From assembly GCA_963759125.1 (NCBI GenBank), contig CAVWXN010000005.1:930001-994000 (forward strand): DNA of 64,000 bases, given 5' to 3'. The first letter of the stretch is position 1. Every line of letters starts with the position of its first letter. Below, piece by piece: positions 33,756 to 42,257 of the stretch. Source of the DNA: JABDQA01 sp963759125. Lineage in GTDB: Bacteria > Desulfobacterota > Desulfobulbia > Desulfobulbales > Desulfocapsaceae. The notes under the pieces were generated by a model that saw only the letters and a list, made by a program, of their open reading frames with translations, had not been told where the DNA came from and ran no database searches. The position numbers were made by a program, and so were the translations under genes.

Positions 33756-34933
33756 TGAACAGGAACCGTTTTATCCTGCATCTCAATGTTGCCGATTTTG
33801 CCGTGGCCGTCGAACGGGTTGTCGATCTGACGCTGCGTGAAAAGCCGGTAATCGTCGCTCCCCTCCAGGCGGCCCGGGCAGCGGTTTACGATATGAGCGA
33901 AGAGGCTTACAGGGACGGGGTTCGCAAGGGTATGCTGCTCAACCGGGCAACCCGGATGTGCCGTACGGCCCGGGTACTGCCGCCCCGTTTCGATCTCTAT
34001 CGCAAGGCCATGGGATCGTTTGTCAACGAGGCCCGGAGTTATAGCCCAGTCCTCGAATATGGCGCCGAAGACGGGCATCTCTATCTCGATATTACCGGGA
34101 CCCACCGATTGTTCGGCACCCCGCCCGATGTCGGCTGGCGACTGCACCGGCAGATCCGTTCCAAGCTCGAAATAGACCCGATCTGGAGTCTGGCCGGCAG
34201 CAAGCTGGTTGCCAAGATCGGTTCACGCCTGGTCAAGCCGGTGGGCGAGTATATCGTGGCCGATGGTGAAGAGCAGCGGTTTCTGGCCCCTCTTTCGCTG
34301 AACCTGCTGCCGGGGTTGAGCAGCTTCGAGAGACAGCGATTGGGGGAATTCAATATTGTCAGAATCGGTGAACTGGCATCTCTGAGCAGGGTGCAGCTTC
34401 ACGGTGTGTTCGGCAGACGCGGGGAGTCGCTTTTTGCGCTCAGCCGCGGTATCGACGACAGCACCGTCCGAGCGGAGGAAGATCGACCGCCGCGGGTGGT
34501 CCGGGACCATATTTTCAGCAATGATTGTGCCGACCGGTCAGTCCTGAAAGGCGTGGTCGGAGCCCTGGCGGTCCAACTCGGGATGGAGCTTCGCTCTACC
34601 CGAATGGAGGCCAGGCGGGTGGGGCTGCGGCTCAATTATACGGACGGCACTTCGGTCTCGAGACAGGCCAGCGTCCGTCAAGGAATTGCCGACGACTCCT
34701 CTCTGCTGGACCTGGCCCTGACGGCACTCGAGCGGGGGTTGACGAGACGAACCAGGGTGCGGAGCTGCCGCCTGATCGGTGACCGGCTGCATCCCAGGTC
34801 CCCGCAGCTTCGACTTTTTACCGACTCCACCACCGAACAGAAGAAAGAACACCTCCTGGCGGCCATGGATCGCATACGTCAGCGGTTCGGTCGGGAGGCA
34901 ATCAGGATGGGCAGTCACCCGGTCCTGCATTGA
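33752..34933 (+). CDS. imuB: ImuB-like Y-family polymerase paralogue, catalytic residues lost
   Basis: A 393-residue Y-family protein with palm/fingers, HhH (LNLLPGLSSFERQRLGEFNI) and little-finger regions. The catalytic acids are missing: the D of the N-terminal HVDMD motif is N12 (ILHLNVADF), and the SIDEA-type D-E pair aligns with G108-H109 in EDGHLYLDITG. It is therefore probably inactive, like ImuB, which scaffolds DnaE2. The C-terminus has QLRLF (residues 352-356), a match to the beta-clamp binding pentapeptide QLxLF. It overlaps the DUF72 gene by four bases and is followed by dnaE2 after 18 bases. This is the recruiting subunit of the mutasome by family knowledge and context. Confidence 0.88.
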   Translation: MMNRNRFILHLNVADFAVAVERVVDLTLREKPVIVAPLQAARAAVYDMSEEAYRDGVRKGMLLNRATRMCRTARVLPPRFDLYRKAMGSFVNEARSYSPVLEYGAEDGHLYLDITGTHRLFGTPPDVGWRLHRQIRSKLEIDPIWSLAGSKLVAKIGSRLVKPVGEYIVADGEEQRFLAPLSLNLLPGLSSFERQRLGEFNIVRIGELASLSRVQLHGVFGRRGESLFALSRGIDDSTVRAEEDRPPRVVRDHIFSNDCADRSVLKGVVGALAVQLGMELRSTRMEARRVGLRLNYTDGTSVSRQASVRQGIADDSSLLDLALTALERGLTRRTRVRSCRLIGDRLHPRSPQLRLFTDSTTEQKKEHLLAAMDRIRQRFGREAIRMGSHPVLH

Positions 34934-34951
34934 TCGGTCCGTGTCCGTATC

Positions 34952-37945
34952 ATGATCCCCTTGCGTGTCCGTTCCTGTTTTTCGCTGCTGCGCGGAACCG
35001 CGTCGCCCGCTTCTTTGTGCAGGCGCGCTGCCCGGCTTGGTTATAGACGGCTGGCCCTGACGGACCTGGAGAACCTGTACGGGCTCTGGTCGTTTCTGGC
35101 AGCCTGCGACCGGGAAGAGATCAAGCCGATCATCGGCGCGGAGATCGAGACCGATACTGCCGATCGGCTGGTACTGCTGGTGCGCAACGACATCGGCTAT
35201 CGCCATCTGTGCAATATCATCAGCCGCAGGAAGCGCCGGGAAACAGTGAGCGTCGGCGCCGAAACGGCTTCCCTCTTTGAGGGGCTTGTCCTGTTGAGCA
35301 GATCCGAGACGGTGTTGAAAAAAAGCCGGGAACTTGAACTCATGGCGGCTGCCGATCTGGGCAGTCGGCCGACCGAGAAGGGGAGCCGTCTGCGAAAACT
35401 CGCCGCCACTCTTGAAATTCCCGCCGTGGCCGTTCCCGACAGCGATCTTGCCGAGCCCGGAGAGCGACGTCTCTGCCATCTGCTGCAGGCGATTGCTGCC
35501 GGCCAGACACTCGATTCTGCCCAAAACAGCACCATCGAAGATGTGCAGTGGCTGGCCTCAGCCGAGGAGTATGAGCGCCGTTTTGGGGTCTGGCCCGAAG
35601 TGGTGGAGGCCACCGAGCAGATCGGTGAGCGCTGCACTTTCAGCCGTCCAGCCGCCGGGCTGCTGATGCCTCCCTGGCAGCATCAGGGGCGCCAGCCGGC
35701 CGGTGCTGTTCTGAGGCAACAGGCCTACGATGGGGCCCGGAAACGTTATGGAGACAATCTGCCGGCCCAGGCCATCCAGCGTTTGGATTATGAGCTCGAA
35801 GTCATTGAAGCGATGGGTTTTTCCTCTTACTTCCTGGTGGTCCGCGACATTGTCCAGCCGCTGCAGGCGGACGGTACCAGAAAAAGCCGCCGCATCTGCG
35901 GCCGCGGTTCCGGGGCCGCCTCTCTGGTAGCCTATTGTCTGGGCATCACCAATGTCTGCCCGATCCGTTACAATCTCTATTTCGAACGTTTTTTAAATCC
36001 CGGCAGAAGCGACCCGCCCGACATCGATGTCGATTTTGCCTGGGATGAACGCGACAAGGTTCTCACGGAAGTGCTCGGTCTCTTCGGTGAACGAGCAGCG
36101 ATGGTCTGCAACCATGTTTGTTTCAAGCCCCGGGGGGCCATCCGGGAAACGGCCAAGGCCTTCGGCTTGCCCGGTTATGAAATTTCTAAAATGACCAAAC
36201 GGCTGCCCTGGTTTTTCAAACGCAGCGATCTGACTCTGGAGGAGCAGATCGCCAGGCTGCCGGCCCTCAAGGATCAGGATTTTTCCGGCCCCTGGGCGGA
36301 AATAATCGAACGTGGTTCTGAGCTTATCGGGCTGCCCCGTTACCTGTCGGTTCATCCTGGTGGGGTGGTGATCACCGAGGGACCGGTGGAGGATTACGTA
36401 CCGGTTGAAACGGCCCCCAAAGGCGTGCCGATCATTCAATGGGAGAAAGACGGGGCGGAAGAGTCAGGGCTGGTGAAGATCGATCTGCTTGGCAACCGGA
36501 GCCTCGGCGTGATACGCGATGCCATTGCCAATGTAAGGAAAAACGGGGCCGATTTCTCCGAACAAGGATGGCATCCGGAAGATGATCTGCAGACCAAAGC
36601 GGCGGTTGGGGCGGGGCGGACCATGGGGTGCTTCTACATAGAAAGTCCGGCCATGCGGCTGCTCCAGAAAAAGGCGGGAACCGGCGATTTCGAGCAACTG
36701 GTGATCCAGTCTTCGATCATCCGGCCGGCAGCCAACGAGTTTGTCCGGGAATATGTGAGAAGACTGCACGGCGGCAGCTGGGAACCGCTGCATCCGGGCC
36801 TGGAGGAGGTGCTCGATGAAACCTTCGGGCTGATGGTCTACCAGGAAGACGTCTCCAAGGTTGCCGTGGCCCTGGCAGGGTTCAGCCACAGTGAAGCCGA
36901 CGGCCTGCGCAAGGTGCTTTCCAAGAAGGATCGGGAATTCAGACTCAGGGATTATCGGGACAAATTTTACGGCGGCTGCAGGAAAAGCGGTATCGGACCA
37001 GCGGAAATAGACCGGATCTGGGCCATGATGATGAGCTTTGACGGCTATTCGTTCTGCAAGCCGCACTCGGCGTCATATGCCCGGGTGTCGTTTCAGGCAG
37101 CGTATCTGAAAACCCACTTCCCGGCGGAATTCATGGCCGCGGTCATTTCCAATCAGGGTGGCTACTATTCGACCTTTTCCTATGTTTCCGAGGCCAAGCG
37201 TATGGGCCTCTCCATTGATCCACCCGATGTCCAAAAAAGCGATCTGCACTGGCGGGGCAACGGCACCAGGGTCAGGGTAGGCCTGCAGGCCTTGCACGGA
37301 GTGTCGCAGGAGACCCTAGAGCGGATTCTTGGCTGCCGTGACCAGCAGCCTTTCAGAAGCTTCAGCGATTTTCTTCAGCGGGTGCAGCCGGCGGAGCACG
37401 AAATTCGCTCGCTCATCGACAGCGGTGCGCTGGATGGCCTTGATGGAAGGGGCAATCGGAGCAGGTTGTTCTGGGAGGCGGCAGCCCGGGATGAGAAAAA
37501 CAGAGGCGGCGGTGGAGGCGGGCTGTTTCCGGATATTGAAACGGCCCCGCCGCCGCTCAGGGATCAGCCGCCGATCGAGCGTCTGCGCCGGGAGTACCAG
37601 GCCCTCGGCTTTCTGTGTCGGACCCACCCCATCAACTTGATTAAAAACGGCGGTAGAAAGACATGCAAAGGGGTGGATCTTGCCAATCATGTGGGCAGGA
37701 CCGTTGATTTCATCGGCCTGCTGCTCACCGGGAAAATCGTTTCAACGAAAACAGGTGAGGCCATGGAGTTTCTGACTTTTGAGGACGAAACGGCAATCAT
37801 CGAAACGACCTTTTTCCCGGAGGTGTACCGCCGCTATGCCCATGTTCTGTCAGCCCAGAAAGCCTACCTCCTCAGGGGACTGGTCGAGGAGGATTTCGGG
37901 GCACTCACCCTGACGGTGCAGCAGCTCAGACTGCTCAGCAATTGA
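34952..37945 (+). CDS. dnaE2: Error-prone DNA polymerase III alpha subunit DnaE2 (ImuC)
   Basis: A 997-residue C-family polymerase, slightly shorter than typical DnaE2. The N-terminal PHP domain has lost metal ligands: where related proteins keep histidines, here are LRVRSCFSLLRGTASP, so proofreading-type PHP activity is not expected. The palm has RICGRGSGAASLVAYCLGIT and the catalytic PPDIDVDF near residues 353-360; later blocks are LPRYLSVHPGGVVI, YQEDVSKVAVALAGF, DGYSFCKPHSASYA and a C-terminal OB domain (FIGLLLTGKIVSTKTGEAME). DnaE2 does error-prone lesion bypass and damage-induced mutagenesis. It is the last gene of the lexA operon; ten bases after its stop lies a MITE-like repeat. Confidence 0.95.
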   Translation: MIPLRVRSCFSLLRGTASPASLCRRAARLGYRRLALTDLENLYGLWSFLAACDREEIKPIIGAEIETDTADRLVLLVRNDIGYRHLCNIISRRKRRETVSVGAETASLFEGLVLLSRSETVLKKSRELELMAAADLGSRPTEKGSRLRKLAATLEIPAVAVPDSDLAEPGERRLCHLLQAIAAGQTLDSAQNSTIEDVQWLASAEEYERRFGVWPEVVEATEQIGERCTFSRPAAGLLMPPWQHQGRQPAGAVLRQQAYDGARKRYGDNLPAQAIQRLDYELEVIEAMGFSSYFLVVRDIVQPLQADGTRKSRRICGRGSGAASLVAYCLGITNVCPIRYNLYFERFLNPGRSDPPDIDVDFAWDERDKVLTEVLGLFGERAAMVCNHVCFKPRGAIRETAKAFGLPGYEISKMTKRLPWFFKRSDLTLEEQIARLPALKDQDFSGPWAEIIERGSELIGLPRYLSVHPGGVVITEGPVEDYVPVETAPKGVPIIQWEKDGAEESGLVKIDLLGNRSLGVIRDAIANVRKNGADFSEQGWHPEDDLQTKAAVGAGRTMGCFYIESPAMRLLQKKAGTGDFEQLVIQSSIIRPAANEFVREYVRRLHGGSWEPLHPGLEEVLDETFGLMVYQEDVSKVAVALAGFSHSEADGLRKVLSKKDREFRLRDYRDKFYGGCRKSGIGPAEIDRIWAMMMSFDGYSFCKPHSASYARVSFQAAYLKTHFPAEFMAAVISNQGGYYSTFSYVSEAKRMGLSIDPPDVQKSDLHWRGNGTRVRVGLQALHGVSQETLERILGCRDQQPFRSFSDFLQRVQPAEHEIRSLIDSGALDGLDGRGNRSRLFWEAAARDEKNRGGGGGGLFPDIETAPPPLRDQPPIERLRREYQALGFLCRTHPINLIKNGGRKTCKGVDLANHVGRTVDFIGLLLTGKIVSTKTGEAMEFLTFEDETAIIETTFFPEVYRRYAHVLSAQKAYLLRGLVEEDFGALTLTVQQLRLLSN

Positions 37946-37955
37946 TTTTAAAATT

Positions 37956-38097
37956 GAGCCATTTGCAAAACAATCTTTTCGCCCAAACTCTGCGTTTTGC
38001 GCAAAATTTTATCCTCGGAATATCAATCATATGCCTGTCGGTAAAATTTCTCGCATGCCTTGATTTTGAACGAAAATCTTAGTTTTGCAAAAGGCTC
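37956..38097 (-). mobile_element. MITE-like repeat, copy 2 (inverted relative to copy 1)
   Basis: A 142-base element, GAGCCATTTGCAAAAC at the left and GTTTTGCAAAAGGCTC at the right, about 95% identical to the reverse complement of 20927-21067. AAATT flanks it on both sides, a probable 5-base target duplication. It begins 11 bases after the dnaE2 stop, so its hairpin potential might also affect the 3' end of the SOS transcript. Confidence 0.8.
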
Positions 38098-38102
38098 AAA
38101 TT

Positions 38103-38176
38103 GTCTTTCGACTCCATCTCTGCGTTGTGCGCGAAATTTATATCCTCCGAATATTAGGGATATGTGTCCGGTGATC
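38103..38176 (-). repeat. Degenerate partial copy of the MITE-like repeat
   Basis: CTCTGCGTTGTGCGCGAAAT and the following TATCCTCCGAATAT align with CTCTGCGTTTTGCGCAAAAT and TATCCTCGGAATAT of copy 2, which lies just to its left. The ends are lost, so this is an older insertion or a duplicated fragment. Confidence 0.6.
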
Positions 38177-38247
38177 TTGAGAACAGGGTCCTGCCGGTGC
38201 TGAGTCGTCAAATCCTTGAGAACAGGCAGTTTTGACGTCTTGCCGAT

Positions 38248-38277
38248 TGACCTTTGAACAATGATTGTGGTATACCA
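38248..38277 (+). promoter_or_regulatory. Candidate promoter of the acyl-CoA ligase gene
   Basis: TTGACC (38248-38253), an 18-base spacer and TATACC (38272-38277) resemble sigma-70 elements about 95 bases before the start codon. Moderate match only. Confidence 0.3.
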
Positions 38278-38371
38278 GAAATAATATGATTGCCCGAATA
38301 ATCACTTGTTTTTCTAGACTGTTACCTGAGCTCTGACAAAGAGACTCACTTTTTTATCGAGGATGAACGGT

Positions 38372-40078
38372 ATGCCCGGTGGGCCAGATGTCCGAAGGAC
38401 GCTGAATTACGTAATAGATTCCAGCAAAGAGAAATATGGGGATCTCGGCGCCATCGGCATGGCAATGGAAGAGCCCGTCACTTACGAGGAGTTACATGAA
38501 CGCGTCTGCGCCCTGGCTGCAGGCCTGATTGGAAAAGGACTGACCAAGGGTGATCGGGTTGCGATTCTGGCGGAAAATTCCCACCACTGGGGTACAGCCT
38601 ATCTCTCGGTTGTCCGGTTCGGCGGTGTCGGTGTACCGATTCTGCCCGATCTTCCGGAAGCGGATGTGCATCACATCCTCGGTGAGATGAAGGTGAAAGC
38701 CATCTTCACCACCCAGCGTCAGATTGAAAAAATCTACGATCTGAGAACTGAGCGACCGGAACTCGTCCTCACTCTCGATGATTTTCAGAGCGCTGAGGGA
38801 TTGCCCGAAACCGAAAAATTCTCAGATTTTCTTACCACCTCACTGGCCGAGTATCGTGAAAAAATTCACACCGGAGAAGAGGTTGATTTTCCCGAGGTCG
38901 GCGAAGATGATTTGGCCTCGATTCTCTACACTTCTGGTACTTCGGGATTTTCCAAGGCGGTGATGTTGAGCCACAGAAATCTGACCTCAAATGCCTACGG
39001 TGCCTCTGGCCTGATGGAGATACCTGCCGGCTCGGTTTTCCTCTCCATCCTGCCGATGTCCCATACCTATGAATTTACCACCGGCTTTATTCTGCCTCTG
39101 TTGATGGGTGCCCGGATCGCTTATGCCGGGAAAACACCGACTCCGGCAATACTGCAGAATCTCTGCAAACACGAGAAACCTTTCGTCATCTTTGCCGTCC
39201 CGCTGGTACTCGAAAAAATCTATAAAAAACGAGTGCTTCCCAATATCCAGAAAAGCCGGCTGCTGCGTTTTCTCTGCAAATTCGAGAGAGGCAGAAAGTT
39301 CGTGCACAAAAAAGCGGGCCGCAAGTTGACCGAGTTTTTTGGCGGCAATCTGGCCATGATGGGGATCGGCGGAGCTTCTTTGAACCCTGAAGTAGAGCAG
39401 TTTCTGGTGGAGGCCGCGTTTCCTTACCTGGTGGGATACGGGCAGACGGAAACGGCACCGCTGATCGCCGGGGGACCGTTTGGCGACACGACCATAGCCA
39501 TCGGTTCGACCGGCAAACCGCTGCCGGGAGTGGAGGTGAAAATAGAAGACGCGGATCAGGAATCGGGGATAGGCGAGATCTACGCTCGGGGACCCAATGT
39601 CATGGCCGGCTATTACAATGATGAAGAGGCTACGGCTGAGACGATTTCTCCAGAAGGCTGGCTGGCGACCGGCGACCTGGGGCTGCTGGATGAACAGGGC
39701 AACCTCCATATCACGGGCAGATGCAAGAATATCATCGTTATGGCCAGTGGCGAAAATATTTATCCGGAGGCTATCGAGCACAAGATAAACGCCTATCCGT
39801 GGGTGGTCGAATCACTGGTGGTCGAGGACAACGGTAAACTCGTCGCCTGGATCTACCCGGACTACGAATATATCGATGAGGTGACTGCCGGGCAGATGAG
39901 AACCCAGCGACGGGAGTACCTGGACGGGTTGCTCGCTGATCTGCGCCGCGAGGTGAACGCCGATCTGGCCACTACGTCACGGTTGGCTGAGGTTTTCGAG
40001 CGCAGGGAACCCTTTATCAAGACGGCGACCCACAAAATTAAGCGTTACTTGTACGACAGGTATGCTAAAATAGCGTAA
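38372..40078 (+). CDS. AMP-dependent long-chain acyl-CoA synthetase-like ligase
   Basis: A 568-residue adenylate-forming enzyme. ATG 38372 has GAGG nine bases upstream; the ATG at 38363 directly abuts that GAGG and is rejected. Motifs are LYTSGTSGFSKAVMLSHRN (P-loop, A3), MSHTYEF, GYGQTETAPLIAG (A5), WLATGDLGLLDEQGNLHITG (A7/A8) and the C-terminal catalytic lysine in FIKTATHKIKRYLYD (A10). It would activate a fatty acid to acyl-AMP and then acyl-CoA. The FadL-type porin gene follows after 82 bases, suggesting uptake and activation of exogenous fatty acids or aromatics. Confidence 0.92.
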   Translation: MPGGPDVRRTLNYVIDSSKEKYGDLGAIGMAMEEPVTYEELHERVCALAAGLIGKGLTKGDRVAILAENSHHWGTAYLSVVRFGGVGVPILPDLPEADVHHILGEMKVKAIFTTQRQIEKIYDLRTERPELVLTLDDFQSAEGLPETEKFSDFLTTSLAEYREKIHTGEEVDFPEVGEDDLASILYTSGTSGFSKAVMLSHRNLTSNAYGASGLMEIPAGSVFLSILPMSHTYEFTTGFILPLLMGARIAYAGKTPTPAILQNLCKHEKPFVIFAVPLVLEKIYKKRVLPNIQKSRLLRFLCKFERGRKFVHKKAGRKLTEFFGGNLAMMGIGGASLNPEVEQFLVEAAFPYLVGYGQTETAPLIAGGPFGDTTIAIGSTGKPLPGVEVKIEDADQESGIGEIYARGPNVMAGYYNDEEATAETISPEGWLATGDLGLLDEQGNLHITGRCKNIIVMASGENIYPEAIEHKINAYPWVVESLVVEDNGKLVAWIYPDYEYIDEVTAGQMRTQRREYLDGLLADLRREVNADLATTSRLAEVFERREPFIKTATHKIKRYLYDRYAKIA

Positions 40079-40160
40079 GATACCGATATCATAGTCGGTA
40101 CAACATGCCGTTGCGGAAGTGCAACCGGGGCGGTAAACCAACTATCAGAGGGAGAACCGT

Positions 40161-41378
40161 ATGAAAAAGTCGATATCACTATTGGCGCTGGCCTCGATTC
40201 TGGCAGCGGGCACCGCCTATGCTACAGGCTACCGCATTCCAGAGCAGTCCTCGGACTCGGTGGCCAAGGCGGGTGCCCACATCGCCTCAGCGACGGGAGC
40301 CGATTCAAGCTATTACAACCCGGCCAACATGGGCTTTGCCGATGACGCCTGGCTCACCGAAATCGATCTGACCTACATTCATTTGACCTCGATCGACTAC
40401 ACCGATGCCAGAACACCCGGGTTTAACGGCAGTTCTGAACAGGAAAATTTTCTTCTTCCGACCTTTTTTGTCGTCTCACCAGATTACAACAGTTTTCGTT
40501 TCGGTCTGTCCTTCACCGCTCCCTACGGCCTGGCCAAACACTGGAAGGATCCGTATCCGGCCCTGTTTGCCAGAAAATTTGAACTGCAGGTCTTTGATCT
40601 CAACCCCTCGGTGGCCTATAAGGTGAACGACTATTTCTCGCTTGCCGGCGGCGCCAGGATGATCGTTTCGACAGCCCAGGCGGAATTTGGCGGCACCAGA
40701 CCGGATAATGGTATGACCTATGATATTAATCTGGATGGTGACTACGGCGTGGACTGGGGCTGGAATCTGGCCCTGGCGCTCAAGCCCAATGAAAACTCCA
40801 ACATATCGGCCACCTATCGGTCAAACGTCACCCTGAATCTCTCAGGCGATGTCACTGCCAGCTTAATGGGGATGGGCTTTGACACCGGTGGCGACACGGA
40901 GCTTCCTGCCCCGGCGGTGTTTACCCTGGCTGGTGCCTACACCTGGAACGAACTGACCATCGAGCTCGTCTGGGACCGCACCTTCTGGTCTGAATATGAG
41001 GACTTGAACTTGGATTTTGATAATCCAATGTTAGAGGGAAGTCCTTTTGGCGCTGCAATGCCAAAGAACTGGGATGACACCGATGCCTTCCGGATCAGCG
41101 CCTCTTATGATTTCAATGAGACGTTTACCGGTATGCTCGGTTTTGCGGTCGATTCAAATCCGGCGCCAGACGAAACAGTAGGTTTTCAGCTGCCCGATTC
41201 AGACGCGATGCTCTTCTCGATCGGCGGTCGCTACAACATCAATGAGCGGTCTTCGTTCGGGCTGGGCTTTCTCTACGATTACAAGGACTCGAGAAAAGTG
41301 ATCAATCGCGAGGCTGTCGGCGAGTTCGAGAATGCTGCGGCATTTCTGCTCTCAGCCGGCTTTAGCTACAAGTTCTAA
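40161..41378 (+). CDS. OmpP1/FadL/TodX-family outer membrane transporter
   Basis: A 405-residue outer-membrane beta-barrel with a signal peptide (MKKSISLLALASILAAGTAY, cleaved near AYA-TG). The N-terminal FadL hatch region shows YRIPEQSSDSVAKAGAHIAS and SSYYNPANMGF, the family signature. The chain ends in SYKF, with the terminal phenylalanine recognised by the BAM complex. FadL-type channels take up long-chain fatty acids or hydrophobic compounds. GAGGGAG precedes the ATG. It follows the acyl-CoA ligase and ends at a strong terminator. Confidence 0.93.
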   Translation: MKKSISLLALASILAAGTAYATGYRIPEQSSDSVAKAGAHIASATGADSSYYNPANMGFADDAWLTEIDLTYIHLTSIDYTDARTPGFNGSSEQENFLLPTFFVVSPDYNSFRFGLSFTAPYGLAKHWKDPYPALFARKFELQVFDLNPSVAYKVNDYFSLAGGARMIVSTAQAEFGGTRPDNGMTYDINLDGDYGVDWGWNLALALKPNENSNISATYRSNVTLNLSGDVTASLMGMGFDTGGDTELPAPAVFTLAGAYTWNELTIELVWDRTFWSEYEDLNLDFDNPMLEGSPFGAAMPKNWDDTDAFRISASYDFNETFTGMLGFAVDSNPAPDETVGFQLPDSDAMLFSIGGRYNINERSSFGLGFLYDYKDSRKVINREAVGEFENAAAFLLSAGFSYKF

Positions 41379-41398
41379 TTTTTCCTGCTCTGCAAGGC

Positions 41399-41432
41399 AA
41401 AACCCCGAACCGGCAACGGTTCGGGGTTTTTT
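41399..41432. terminator. Rho-independent terminator (bidirectional)
   Basis: CCCCGAACCG and CGGTTCGGGG form a perfect 10-bp stem around GCAA, followed by TTTTTT on the plus strand and preceded by AAAA for the minus strand. It lies between the convergent FadL-type and site-2 protease genes. Confidence 0.93.
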
Positions 41433-41490
41433 ATTGTCGTAAAGCAGGAAGCTGAAATCTGTTCGAGCAGTGCAGCGCTGCGCAGCGCAC

Positions 41491-42120
41491 TCAGGAGAGC
41501 AGCAGGTTGTTGGCAAATCTGATAACCGGAAAGATTACCGTACCAAGCACTCCGCTAAAGGCCAGGATCAGGATGACGATGAACCCGTAGCGCTCGAAGG
41601 AGGCATAGGTTCTGGCCAGGTTCTCGGGCAGCAGACCGGTGAGAATCCGGCTGCCGTCCAGCGGCGGAATCGGCAGGAAATTGAAAATACAGAGCACCAG
41701 GTTTATCCACACCGAGGCGACCAGCATGTTGAAGAGCGGTACCAGGATTGCCTCAAGCATGGTCGAGTCGGGAATGAGGGTTGCCGTTCCGATCATTGCT
41801 TTGAGCAGCAAGGCACTGGCCACGGCCAGCAGCAGGTTGGTAACCGGACCGGCCAGGGCCACCCAGAGCATGTCCTTTCTCGGGTTCTTGAAATAATAGG
41901 GATTGACCGGCACCGGCTTGGCCCAACCGAACTTGATGAAGAAGAAGGCGATGGTACCGATGGGATCGAGGTGGCTCAGCGGGTTCAGAGTCAGCCTGCC
42001 CGCATCCCGCGCCGTAGGATCACCGAGCCGATAGGCCACATACCCGTGGGCGTATTCATGAAGGGTCAAGGCCAGCAGCAGCGGCGGAGCCATGATTATT
42101 AATTGACTTGCTGTATTCAT
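41491..42120 (-). CDS. Site-2 protease family (M50) membrane metalloprotease
   Basis: A 209-residue rhomboid-sized M50 protease of the YwhC-like group. HEYAH (HExxH) in LALTLHEYAHGYVAYRLGDP provides two zinc ligands and the acid base; the third ligand is the Asp in FNFLPIPPLDGSRIL. About five helices. Such proteins cut transmembrane substrates such as anti-sigma factors, but small members often have no known target. It is followed, on its upstream side, by a 137-base gap to the CCA/DHH fusion. Confidence 0.93.
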   Translation of the reverse strand: MNTASQLIIMAPPLLLALTLHEYAHGYVAYRLGDPTARDAGRLTLNPLSHLDPIGTIAFFFIKFGWAKPVPVNPYYFKNPRKDMLWVALAGPVTNLLLAVASALLLKAMIGTATLIPDSTMLEAILVPLFNMLVASVWINLVLCIFNFLPIPPLDGSRILTGLLPENLARTYASFERYGFIVILILAFSGVLGTVIFPVIRFANNLLLS

Positions 42121-42257
42121 TTATCTTTATTTACGTTTTCCGGGTGTATCTGGTATGGCAATTAAAGTGTCTGACTCTATCTGTAATCATCCGGGCTGGC
42201 AAGTAAATGATTTTCAGTGAGAGCTTAAAGGTGAATGACAAGATCCGAGGCTGGAAT

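Noticed and set aside
34538..35524. 328-residue open frame antisense to the imuB/dnaE2 junction
   Set aside because: It spans the boundary of two certain genes on the other strand and has no domain or start signal.
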